Below the pieces are notes generated by a model. That model did no database searches, was not told where the DNA came from, and was given only the letters and a program-made list of their open reading frames with translations. The translations under genes were made by a program, and so were the position numbers. DNA of 64,000 nt from assembly GCA_033060915.1 (NCBI GenBank), contig CM065377.1, positions 31,270,183-31,334,182 on the forward strand. Direction: 5' to 3'. Shown one piece after another: positions 23,191 to 34,600 of the stretch (positions are counted from its first letter, which is position 1; each line of letters opens with the position of its first letter). Source of the DNA: Euryodendron excelsum. Taxonomy: Eukaryota > Streptophyta > Magnoliopsida > Ericales > Pentaphylacaceae.

Positions 23191-24000
23191 TTTCGGACGA
23201 CCCATGTACAAGTTCTACGGCTGCAGGACACTCCTAAAGTATTTTTCCACTCTATCTCCCATTCCAGGTCTATGGGCTCCTCTTACTCCTCTTATTGATC
23301 ATCTATCAAAGATACCACAAATGATCGCTTTCAGGAATTTCCTGGCAAATGAGTTTCACTCTATATTTGTTCGTAATTTTAACAATTCTAAATCTGTCCT
23401 AGACCAATCTATAGGCACACGCTAAATAAAAGTTGGGTTTTTGTTTTTGTTTCATTCCCGTTTACATGTTTATGTGGAATAACATTAAAACTTGGTTATA
23501 TCTTGACCTTAAACCAGTGACATTTTATAACATCATGTGCATGAGAAGAAATTCTCGTCCATAATTTTTCCTGTGATGTACAAAGAAAGTTCCCCGAAGG
23601 TATAAAATGAAAATGAAATATTGACACACCTCAAGCATATGTCTTCTTACACCCATCAACTGACAACCTCTCATGCATACCACTGTTACCTGCAACGCAA
23701 ATCCTTTGATACACGAAATGGGAATGAGAATGTAGTGGGCCTTATATTATCGGATGTGTAGACACAGGTGTATGTATTATAGATTGTGTAGTTGAAATCA
23801 GACCTGCTTGTTCTTTCTTTAATAAAAATGAGTATAGTCAACAAAATGGAGTGGTATAAAGAGAAGGGTGATAGATCCTTCAAGAAGACAATTCACACAA
23901 AAACTACAAGTATGCATTGAGGTAAAGATAGAAGAAATGAAGAGAAGAAACCAAAAAAAGATCATCTTGAAACAGTGGTTTTTCCCTTGAGGGGTTTGAC
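23191..24000. other. Gene-free stretch
   Basis: No supported gene. It may contain more of the LINE fragment upstream (on the - strand) of 23190, but no motif could be recognised. Confidence 0.35.
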
Positions 24001-24660
24001 TACCTCCACAGTCTCCTTCATGAGGTACAATTATGCCAAGAGCACTCATGCTGCATCATTCACCTGACTGTTACTACTCTTGTCTCCCCCGTTACTACTC
24101 TTGTCTGCCTCCTCCAAACAAATCTATTAACTCAAGGATGGCAGCCTGTCTAAGGCCTCTCTATAGAGCTGAAACATCTGCTCTGAAAGCATTTGGGCCA
24201 CAGGTTGCACATAAGCCGCACAACAGAAGAACACCCAACATATAAATGCACAATCCTTCGTGTGAAATATTCATTTTCATTGGACCTCTTTGGTAGTAGT
24301 CATGGTCCTTAGTAGCGTTGACAAAGGCAACCTTTGGATGCTGTTGTTATGTTTTGGTTAGGCTCGGTTGACTTTGTCAATGACACAATCACATGCTAGC
24401 CTTTTTTATATTTAGAGAGGAACGATTCCCTCATCAGAACCGCCATTCATGCAGTATTCCTCCCCACTACAAAGAGCGATTGATAATCTGGAGAACCTAA
24501 ACAAACCTCTTCATCAAGAGTGAGCTTGCTATGGAGGTTTGGAACTATTTGGATCGCCTTTTCAATATCAGATCCTTCCAAACGGATTCCATTCAGTCCC
24601 GGCGGTTTAACATCTCTCGCAGGAAATCCCACTGGCGCCTACTAAAATAAGTGGAGTAAA
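24000..24660 (-). pseudogene. Protein-like - strand segments, unidentified
   Basis: The - strand frame from 24640 to 24447 looks like real protein (VGFPARDVKPPGLNGIRL, then EKAIQIVPNLHSKLTLDEE, ending FVVGRNTA with TGA). It follows a pyrimidine-poor but AG-ended sequence that could be an acceptor. A second protein-like stretch with EQMFQLYREALDRLPSL lies near 24190-24135 and ends in TAA. I do not recognise the family. The segments may be terminal exons of an unknown gene, or gene pieces carried by a mobile element. A start, complete exon set and upstream part were not found. Confidence 0.3.
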
Positions 24661-25611
24661 TGATGAAGGCTAAAAAAATGATTTAAGGTGGCATTGTCCA
24701 CAGAGAAACCACCATGACGATAACAGGCCGGTCTTGGAAAGCTAAGATAACACTTCTCTTGCAATGTGCAAAGGTGTTTCCACACTGAGCTCTCCTGGTT
24801 CTTGGGGTACATGACAATGAGCTAGCTAAGGCACAAGCTCTTTCTTTTAATTATCTTAAAATGCACAAAATGTGTTCTAAACATGTTTTTCTTTTCCTCT
24901 GTTAAATATCTTTGGCAATATTCTTTGAGATGGAGCCATTGCATGGTTGAAGGGTAAAAAGCTCGCAGGTTAGAATCTGTGGGCAGCCACTTGGTCCAAA
25001 TAATGTCAAGATTAAATCTGTAGATAGTCCAGCCCTCTGAGCATAGTTGATTAAGGTAGACCGTTGGAGAATGTAATAACCTCTAAAACATGTCATTTAG
25101 GAATTAATCATGTAAAAGCATTGAAACAAGTTTGTTGGCCATACATGAGGCTCTTCATGTGTCTTTTCAATTCCTCTTGTAAAACTCTCCTATAATAAAT
25201 TTTCATTTTGTTGAATTGTTGTTTTTTGAGCTTTCAAAAGCAGCAAAGAAATGAGAAGAAAATTTTTTGATTGCTCAATCTAGCATTGTAGAGTGAAACT
25301 GTAGTTAATTCGAATTGGGAATGGCAATTTCTAGGGTGTTAGCATTACTCCTGACTCTGAATTATTGCTTGCATGGCCGTGTTTGTGGTTATTATGGCAT
25401 GGGATCAGCATCATAGTGAACATGGCCACAAACACAATCTCGATCATTATCACTACTGCTGTAATTTTATCATATTAATACAATAATTTCAATCATCATT
25501 AGGTCATGGTCATTTGTCGACGTTCACTTCTTCAAGGATAGCTGTAATGTTCTCGCTATAGTGATTAAAATTTTAGATCTTATGAAGTTATAATCAAAAT
25601 AATGTCTTATG

Positions 25612-26118
25612 CTAAGAAGCACAAATACTTCTAAAAAGGTGATGTGTCCATATAGAACATGACACTTGTTGCACACTCCCTGGACACATGTTGTACACGT
25701 GTACAAACATATCTTATTATTTTTAAATTTTTTTAAAGCTGGATATGCTTTGAACACTTGAGGGACACACATACATTTCTATTGCTTAAACACACATGCA
25801 ACATGTTACAAGTTTAAAGAAAATAACTTTTTGTTTAACATAAGAAAGAAAATAACTTGAGATCCAATTGTAAAGTAAAAATAATGTAGCTTTATATCTA
25901 ATTTGATGTTTAAACTACAAAATACATGATTTTTAATTGTAGTTAGTGTTATCTTACAATATTTTTATTATCTCTGAGTAAAATTTTAATATATGTGACA
26001 TATAAAAAATCTATAAATATATATATTCCATGTCCCACCATGTTATGCTCTGAATTTTTTAAAAATTGTGTCGGTGTTTCTGTATCATGTCATATCGTGT
26101 CCGTGCTGTGCTTCTTAG
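25612..26118. mobile_element. Non-autonomous hAT-like element, copy B (507 bp)
   Basis: The left end is CTAAGAAGCACAAATAC. The right end is GTGCTTCTTAG, whose complement is CTAAGAAGCAC, an 11 bp perfect terminal inverted repeat. It is flanked by the perfect 8 bp duplication GTCTTATG at 25604-25611 and 26119-26126. GGACAC/GTGTCC words occur near both ends (25643, 25680, 25763, 26097). It shares ends and subterminal motif with copy A at 19982 but is about half its length, so the two are different internal deletion derivatives. It lies some 270 bp upstream of the sucrose-phosphatase start codon. Confidence 0.88.
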
Positions 26119-27912
26119 GTCTTATGTGAGCGAATGACTCCCTGCAAGAAACTGATAAGTGAAAAGGGCTTCTCCTCTTATCCACTGCATTATGCATATT
26201 ATCTTCAGGAATTTAGACTCTACAGCACCAAAAACTGGCTACAACATGATTATTGTGACTAAAAATTTGTTTACCTAATTTCCATATGTAATAGGATTTT
26301 CTAAAAATGTTCATGTTCAGGATTTTTTGAATTTAGGAATCTCTAATCAGGAATGCTCTGATGCATATTTGCAGAGTTCAGGGTGTTAATAATATGGATT
26401 GCCTCAATGGTTCTGCTCGTCTCATGATAGTCTCAGATCTTGACTATACAATGGTAGCTTTTCATTTAGTTTTCTTGTGGAGCTTCATGTTCTGGTAATT
26501 TATTGGGTAGAAGTTTTCAATTGCAGGTAGATCATAATGAACCTGAGAACCTCGCTGTTCTTAGGTTTAATGCCCTATGGGAATCCTATTATCGGCATGA
26601 TTCTCTGCTAGTTTTCTCAACTGGAAGGTCACCCACACTCTACAATCAGTTGAGGAAAGAGAAACCCATGTTAACCCCAGATATAACAGTTCTGTCTGTG
26701 GGAACCGAGATTATGTATGGTGAATCAATGGTACCAGATGATGAGTGGGAACACGTTTTGAATAAGAAATGGGACAGAAACATAGTCATTGAAGAAACAG
26801 CAAAGTTTCCTGAACTTACTCTCCAGGTATGGTGGTTTAGCCAATAATTGCTTTTTACTGAAATACAGTGGCTACCTTTGCGGTTTTCCTTATTGTAAGC
26901 AGAACACTGAATTGCTTTTATTTGTAGATGTGTTACAAAAGAATTGAGATATATCTATGGTATTATTGCAGTCAGAAACAGAGCAAAGACCTCACAAGGT
27001 TAGCTTTTATGTGGAGAAATTTCAGGCCTCCAACATAATGCATGCTCTATCAGAATGTTTCGAAAAACGTGGGGTAAGATTCAGTTTGTTGGAATGAACT
27101 TTATTGCTGGAATACTCACAGCTCCAGATTGTTTATGTATGCTGAAGGATAATCAAATACTGCTTGTTATATCCCAATTTTCTATGAGGTGGAAAATGCC
27201 TTCTCTTATTTGTATGTTATCATTTTGATTTTGGTTACTTTTTGATCAGTTAGATGTGAAAATCATTTATAGCGGTGGTATAGCATTGGACGTATTACCA
27301 CAAGGTGCTGGTAAAGGACAGGCTCTTGCATATTTATTGAATAAATTTCAAGCCTATGGAAAACCACCTGTTAATACTCTTGTTTGTGGTGACTCTGGAA
27401 ATGATGCTGAACTGTTCACCATTCCTGAAGTGTATGGCGTGATGGTTGGTAATTGCATAACCATATCTTTGATTGCTAATATTTCATTGTTATCATTTGT
27501 TTAATGGTTCTGTCAAAATATATTTCTTGATTCTGTTAAACAAGCAGGTCAGTAATGCACAGGAAGAGTTGTTGCAGTTCCATGCAGAAAATGCAAAGAA
27601 TAATCCTAATATAATTCATGCATCTGAAAGATGTGCAGCTGCAATAGTCCAGGCCATTGGTAATTTTGGTCTAGGGCCAAATATATCTCCGAGAGACGTT
27701 TCAGGCTTTTCAGAGTGCCAAGAGGAAACTTTTAATCCTGGTCATGAGGTAGTGAAGTTTTACTTGTTTTATGAAAGATGGAGGCGTGCAGAGGTCGAGA
27801 AGTCTGAGCACTCCATGCAGAAAGTAAGATCAGTCTTTGTAAGTCAATGTGACCACCCAAAAAGAAGTCTAGTATGCAGTTCTCTCTCTAATGGAGCACA
27901 CATGCCACATGC

Positions 27913-27913
<1 letters not shown>

Positions 27914-27969
<56 letters not shown>
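27914..27969. repeat. Poly-C tract, 56 nt
   Basis: Fifty-six consecutive C in intron 5 of the sucrose-phosphatase gene, just 75 bp after the exon 5 donor. It is bordered by ACATGCA and by an ACACAC-rich stretch. The complementary strand could form a G-quadruplex. Its length in the assembly is likely imprecise. Confidence 0.95.
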
Positions 27970-27971
<2 letters not shown>

Positions 27972-29879
27972 AACCAACACACACACTCACACAAAAAATG
28001 CACCTTTTCCTTTTCCTTCTATTTATTTTGGCTGCATGGGAAACTAGCTTAGGGAGAGAGTGGCTTATCCCCCTTGACATCCACAAGACATTTGGAATGC
28101 AAACTGAGGAGTGATTCGATTCAGGTTGAATTTGCTTTAATAAAATGTTAGGACAGTAAAACTGGGGTTACCTGGGTGACCTCAATTAAGTGGGATATTG
28201 TTTTCTTTAGTGGAGTTTTAGTTCCTTGAGAATATAGTTGATACACGGTTGTAGGTTCTGCAACTTAGTGGCTTGAGCTTCTTACAAATCAATAGTTGAT
28301 GCTCTACTTGCTTCATGTTAATGTTGATCACAAATGCATATTCGTTGAATTGTAGACTTCACAGGCATAAGGTACTCGTTTTTTTTTTTATTTCTATCAT
28401 TTGGTAGGTAATTAATCCCTTTCCAGCTAATTTTGTGCCAAATTTGTACTTCATTTTCTTTCTAATTGGCAAATGTGCCTCCCTTTTGATTGCTTTGTTC
28501 ACTTTTCTCAGTATCCACTGGGCATCTTTGTCCATCGTTCTGGATTTGAGCAATCTCTCCACCAGCACATTGATGGGGTGGGAAGATCTTATGGAGACAA
28601 GCAGGGGACACAATATCGGGTGTGGTTGCTTCAGCACAGATGGGTGTAGACACATGGCTGGTGAAGTTTGATAAGTGGGAGCTGTCTGGTAAGATATTAT
28701 CAGTAATTTTAATGATGTTATTTCTATATATTTGTAGTCCTTGTGTTGTACTTCAAAGACTATGGTGCTGGGTATAGGATATTTGGTTTCCCAACAGAAT
28801 GGACTTAAAAATGTCCTGAACCTAATTATGTCCACTTACAATATCAACCAAAATTATCAGGCCTAGCCCAGTTAGTTTTAGTTATATACTACCATGGTAA
28901 CAACCCCACCTAAAATTGGTCTCAACTTTTGTAGCCTGTAGCAGTTGGGCTTTCAAGTGTTACTTGTGCTTAAAGTGGAATAAGAAACCCATTGGAGACA
29001 TTTGATTCTTGAATGCTTTATTGATAAATCTTGTACGAATTGTAACCCCGGCAAAAAAAATAGAAAAGAAAATATTTTTGTAGCTTTTCCAACATAAGAG
29101 GTGGTCCAAGTTTTTTATCTGGAGCAAAAGTAATTCCTACCTGTCCTCTGCAGTTTTCCTCATAAAAAATTTAATCATCTTGTTCTACCTCAAAAGCATC
29201 CCTAATCGCTTATGTATAGGGTAAGCACAAATATTGGCCAGAAAAGAATCACTATGTTTTCTATCTTTGATCTTTCAAAAGAAATTAAAACAAGTTTTGG
29301 AGCATACATAATAGGGGATACAGCTTTCAGACAGGGTTGGATGGACTGGTGGATTTATGTAGCTAACTCTTAGTCGTTAGAATTAAAGGTTTTCGTGAGT
29401 TGAATTGAGTCTTATAGCAGAAGAAGTAAAGCTTTTGGCCATTAGGCTTACACCTTGTCCTTAGGCAACAAAATGCCTTTATCTATGGTCCTTCCTTTAA
29501 ACTCAGAACCACTTTCCATTTATAAGCCCCCATGTCTTTTAAAATACTAAATGCTAAGGACAACAAAGTCTAGAAATGGTCTCTTCCTTTGAGCCACACA
29601 TAAGGCTTACCTTTCTTCTTAAGTACTGTTCAGACACTTGGCTCTGGCTCAAGTTTCATTTAGGTCTCTATTAGTTCCCCAATGAAGAAAATTCCCCATG
29701 ATTTGATGAGCATGGTCATTGCTTAAAATTAAATCTTCCATAGAAACAGGGATAATTAGGGCTACAAATGTTGGCTTAAAATGATAATTGGATGTTTCAA
29801 AAGTTGATTCCAAATACAACAACTTATAAATTTGGATTTTACAAAAATATTCTATGATAGTAGTATGATATGCACTGAA

Positions 29880-30840
29880 GCAATAAGGAGTAGAATGTAG
29901 GAAGAGCAGAGAGGTTTACAGAGGTTTGGTCACAACGTGTGCCTACATGCCCTTCTTAAGATTCCTTCTTGAGAGTTTTCTCCACTATGTGAAAGCCTTT
30001 TGCACACCCATTGCTGGTTGACCGAGTGCCCAATTCTTGACAGGAGTTCTTCCCAAACTCTCAACCAAGGTGTTTTTCCCCAGAACACAAAGAACTCATT
30101 TAAAAAAATTAAACATAATACAATAAACAACTCTCTCACAGAGTAAACGTACAATTTATGGCTTAATAAACCCGAGGTACTGTCAAAAAGAATAATCAGA
30201 GAATATTCAATAATGAATGACTTGAATCTGATAGTCTTCTTGTTTTTCTTGTTGATCTCTTATGTATAAATGTTGTGAGAATCTTGTATTTAAAGGCTTG
30301 AATCAAATATGTCCATTGCTAGTGAGTAGGAGAGCATTTGATGCATTTAATGTGCTGCAGATCATTTAAAATTTAACCTTTACAACACAGGAGTCAACAC
30401 CTTTGCTAAGGAGTCTAATACTTTTGTCCAGTACACTTTCTGCTGCTTTGTTGCTTTAAAGCAGTCATTCTCTTTTGTCCAGAAGTCACCAATTTGTCTC
30501 CAGCAATTTGATCCGAGTATTTTGCCTTCAGGAGTTGACTCATTTTCTCAAGAAGTTGACTCTTCTGATGTTTCTTTCTGATCCTTGTTTTCTGCCTCAA
30601 GGAGACACACTTCTGCTTTGAATCTATATCTTGTACTTGAAAGGAGTCTTCTTTTATCAAGGAGTCTGATCTTTTGGAACAATTTCAGAATTTCTTTACT
30701 TTTGACTCTAGAACTCAAATCAACACCAAGGAGTCGACTCTTTTTCGAAAAAGTTGATACCCAATACGTTAAAGGTGTGGATCCATTAGAAAAAGATGTC
30801 ACTTTTGTTAGTCACAATAATCTGCACACTTAGCAAAAAT
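29880..30840 (-). mobile_element. LTR fragment related to the SIRE-type LTRs, in SPP intron 6
   Basis: Collinear similarity to 60590-61100. Shared landmarks are GAGGTTTxxxCACAA near the left, TCCACTATGT, TGACCxAGTG, a CTCAAxxAAGGTGTTTT-like passage, TATAAAT-type sequence, and clusters of GGAGTC/GTCGACTC words at 30390-30740. The canonical ends (TGTTGGCCC / GAGTCAACA) are missing, so it is a partial, diverged copy lying in the same orientation as the element at 60427. Confidence 0.6.
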
Positions 30841-31666
30841 CATTAGTAGATTTTAGGAATATGTTATCATCAAAATTAAAACATGGAGTCAATAAGAAAA
30901 TGGTGCTTGAGAGATGGGCTAACATCCAATGATAGTAGAACTCCCAATTATTTTAAAACCTTACAAAAAGGACGAGTCAATTGTTGGGTTAACTGGGTTT
31001 GAAACCTGACATAAATATGTTAACTAATGTATTAGTAAACATAATTTCAAATATACAAAAAATGAAAAACTTCACCAGGAAAATTGTTAGACTTTTTGAA
31101 CTATTGTCACTCTTCACAATTGTTTAAAGATATTTGCAATACAATAACATCACCTGCTCTAGCTTTTCGAATTCTGACCATGAAAAATCAGCTTGTCACA
31201 ATAGAGCAGAAATTAGATGCCAGCAAATTGCAGTGCCTTATGGAATATGTGTTCCAACTTGAGCATTAATCAGCTTTCAAAGAATCCCAAATATGGCTGT
31301 TTTCTTGGATCACCGTCTCCACTTTGATGATGGGGTAACTGGATAAATGCATTGAATAAGGTATCTTTATTTCATTTTGGTCTTTAGTATTATAAGCACC
31401 AGTTTCTAACCCAACTTCAGTATAGAGTTGGCATAGCTGTAGGATTACATCACAACTTCATGACAAAAAGGTATCTTTGATGTTTGAATTCCATTCTTAA
31501 TTTCCACTCTTGCTTACAGAAGTATACAATGTGTGTGAAGCATGAAACAACCATCCATTTATGGGATACGAAGCATGAAATTTCAAATTAGAGAGAAGAA
31601 TGAGAAAGTGAGTGAACAGAGACAATATTATCACTGTATGCGACTGTGTGTGTGTGTATTTTTTTT

Positions 31667-31688
31667 GGGGGGGGGGGGGGGGGGGGGG
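31667..31688. repeat. Poly-G tract, 22 nt
   Basis: Twenty-two consecutive G between a GT run and a T run on the left and GAGAGAG on the right. Confidence 0.95.
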
Positions 31689-34600
31689 AGAGAGGCTAAT
31701 TTAGGCAGTCATTGGTGAAAGAGAAGGATGCTGGTTTGCAAGGATCAAAATTTTGTTTCGAGAGGTAGTTTCAGTTGGCTCGGAAACAGAAACATTTTAG
31801 AAACATTTCGGAAATGTTTCGGAAACATTTAAAAAGTGACAAATATTAAAATAGTAGAATACAATCTCTTGTATTTTTCTTAATGAAAATTGTTCAATAT
31901 TTATGAAATGTTTTAAATTTGGATTGATGCAACTAATTCTTTCGATATATAGCGTTGTGTTTTGGTGTATTTTTCTATGTTCGGGTGTGTTTCCATGGAA
32001 ATAATAGGATTTCGTTATTTCATTAGTATTTTGTTTCGGTCTCTTAGGAAACAGAAACGTTTTGATCGTTTCAATGGAAACAAATGAAAATTTTGTTCCT
32101 TGCTGGTTTGACTGCTGGCAGCTAGTAGCGAATAGCTGAGAAGAGCACCAATTTGTTGCAGGAATTGTGTAGATGAGAGAGGGAGAGATGTAGTAGTGAC
32201 GCATTTGAGGCTGATATGTTTCCTTGGAAGGCTAGAATTATATACACATTCACACAGGTGTTAGCAAATCACCTTTCCTTAGATCCAGTAACGGTTTTCA
32301 CTGTGGGACAGTTAAACTGCAGTTTTAAATGGTTTTCTTAAAATAAAGTGGTTTCAGAAAGGGACGGTTCCCAGACCAATTGACGGTCCAGTCCAGTACG
32401 GTTTTAAAATATTTGATTCATTAAGCTAGTCATTGCCTCAACTCAACTGTAAGTCTTCCATTTGTAACAAAGTTAAGTTAAGCTAATTCTATAATTTTAT
32501 ATCATTTCAACACAATATTTTAATCTGTAAGATATGGGATCTATGTCTAACACACGTGTCCCAATGCTTATCCAAATTGAACATGCCCATTCTTATGTGA
32601 TACTAGAAGGGTTTCCTGCTTCCTTAGACATACATATCCAAACCTCTGTCTCCATAACATCCCATTTAACTTGAATGCTATTTACGTAGATGCTAATAGT
32701 AATAATACCATACCTTTATACGGTGAACCCGTGAGATGCACTAGCTTCCATTATTATTTTTGCATGATTAGACTACATAAAAACATAGGGATACTGGGAG
32801 AGTATAGTAAAATGCTTAAGCTCACTGAAACTAGTCACAGATTTAGGGGAGAGTGTGGTTTCATGGAGGCTGAGTTGGGTGTAACCAAAAATTGGGTTGA
32901 TCTAGTTTCTTTGAAACCCACATCCACCATGTAACATTCAAACTGAAATATGGTAAACCAATGATATCACTGTTACTTCATTTCCTGTGAAAAACTATTG
33001 ACCACTTTTGCATCACAGTAAGGAGAAAATAGGTGACCATAATGTGTAGCTAGTGCTTGATTAAAAAAACACAGGAACCTTTCTAGAAGCCAAAAACTAA
33101 GACCTTTTTTGTTAATATTTTATTTCGGTGATTAACCAAAGAAGAACAAGAAAAGAAGAAAAAAAAAAAAAAAAAAGATAAAAGACTTTAAGCAGTATGC
33201 CACTCAAGAAAAACTTTTCGGTCACATAGAAGTGTGATAGTTTTTAGCGTTTTAGAGGTGTTTTATTCTTGATTTCAGTAGTTAATTAAAAGTGGCAATT
33301 TTTAGTTGTTCTTGTTGTTTTGAATTAGTTGAGTCGTACTTACAGATTAGAAATCCTTTTAATGGTACTTCCTCATTTTAAGAAGTCTATGTTACTTCTT
33401 TTTTCTATTTTCTAAATATTCAGTTCTCCTAAGTTACTTTTAGTTGAATTGGGAATTGCTTTCTTGGGCTGTTACAGGCACACTAGGCAGATAGATTTAC
33501 TAAAAACGTCTGGTCTTCAGAAATTTTCCTTTTTGGTTAGTAATCTTCCAAAATAGTTCTTCTATTAAACACTATAAATGAGTTACATTGTGTGAACAAT
33601 ATGAGAATGAGTTGGGTTTCTTCTCATTCTTTATTCTTCCAAAGAAATTTCAACAATCAATTTCTTTCAAAAACAGTAACTTATAGCCATCAATCCTCAC
33701 CTCTTCTGCTCCAAATCCCTCTATAAAAATTTTGACTTGGCTAATACCCGCTCTTGCCCATTGATGAATTTGATCTTATGGTCCAGTCTTGTTCACTTCT
33801 ATGATGCTACTGTTTAACAGTTTCTTTAGTCCATTTTGCTAGTGACTTAACAGATTTTGTTGGTAGGTGAGGAGCAGGAATGCTGCCTGACGACAGTTTT
33901 ACTGAATTCAAAGGTGTGAATGTAAATATTCGCACATTTGATTCCCTCAAATATCATTTCAGCTGGTTGATTAGCTGTGTGAATGTTTTGTTGAGAAAAA
34001 ACAAAGTTGCTGTAATTAATCACCCATCATTTGTTTATGGGTTTCAGCAGGCTGAAGTACCAAGTGGGCTCAGATGGATGCATGTGCATCAGACTTGGTT
34101 GGATAGACCATAAGTGAAAGACCAAACTGCAGAATAGGTTAGTTCTCACTTTCTTCTGACACTAAATATATAGTTCATAAAAAGTATGACCAGCTGCATA
34201 GTAGTAATTATTTCCATGTTCTATTCCTTATTTGTTTCTCTAATGCTTCACTTCGTGGCCTTTGCTAAAGGAGTGTGTCATAACTCTTAAATGAATTATT
34301 CATGTTGTTTACATGGATACCACAAGAATATTACATGCAGGAATTCTTGTTTGGTTTCATAATCGCAATTGCACAATTTGTTACTACATCCAACCTGCTA
34401 TATCAAGCAGAAATGAAGACGACAAATTAATTTTTTTTTCTTTTTTGTTAAGTATTGCAAATTAATTTGTATTAACAACTTATTGCAGATATTAAATATT
34501 ATCAAATGTACTGGTCACTGTACAGAGCTTAATCCTATTTTATTGTTTGCTAATTGGCAGGAACACCTCCCTAATGCAACCTTGTTCTGTCAGGATTGAC

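Larger units (their letters stand above)
28689..33866 (+). other. Intron 6 of sucrose-phosphatase, 5.2 kb
   Basis: It lies between donor GTAAGA at 28689 and acceptor GGTAG ending at 33866. The other introns of this gene are 73-673 bp, so this one is greatly expanded. It holds an LTR fragment (29880-30840), a 22 nt G run (31667-31688), a GAAAC-rich fold-back region (31745-32100) and A-rich runs near 33160. No internal gene was found. Confidence 0.75.
26394..34113 (+). pseudogene. SPP: Sucrose-phosphatase, frameshifted copy
   Basis: The family hydrolyses sucrose-6-phosphate to sucrose in the cytosol. Coding exons: 26394-26453, 26527-26826, 26972-27073, 27250-27444, 27548-27838, 28512-28688, 33867-33913, 34048-34113. 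Phases agree and introns are GT-AG. The start ATG gives MDCLNGSARLMIVSDLDYTM, followed across the junction by VDHN, matching the family N-terminus. HAD motifs are intact: DLDYT (usual His is Tyr), STGRSP, QGAGKG and GDSGNDAE. The C-terminal domain is damaged. In exon 6, after QYRVW, about 10 bp corresponding to VDR are missing. This gives TAG at 28647-28649 (361 residues instead of roughly 420), although the later words VDTWLVKFDKWELS remain in the other frame. Exons 7 (CCLTTVLLNSK) and 8 (WMHVHQTWLD) persist, but the last ends early at TAA. A noncoding exon may begin at 26375. An assembly error in exon 6 remains possible. Confidence 0.9.

Noticed and set aside
27824..27829. Alternative exon 5 donor AAA|GTAAGA in sucrose-phosphatase
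   Set aside because: It would drop five residues; the donor at 27839 keeps VRSVF before YPLG and matches the family better.
27473..28114. 213-codon frame with a long proline run
   Set aside because: It joins true exon 5 of sucrose-phosphatase to intron 5; the proline run is the 56 nt C homopolymer read as codons, past a good GTAAGT donor at 27839.
31745..32110. GAAAC-rich fold-back as a MITE
   Set aside because: The words GGAAACAGAAAC occur at both sides, but in direct rather than clean inverted orientation, and no target duplication was found.
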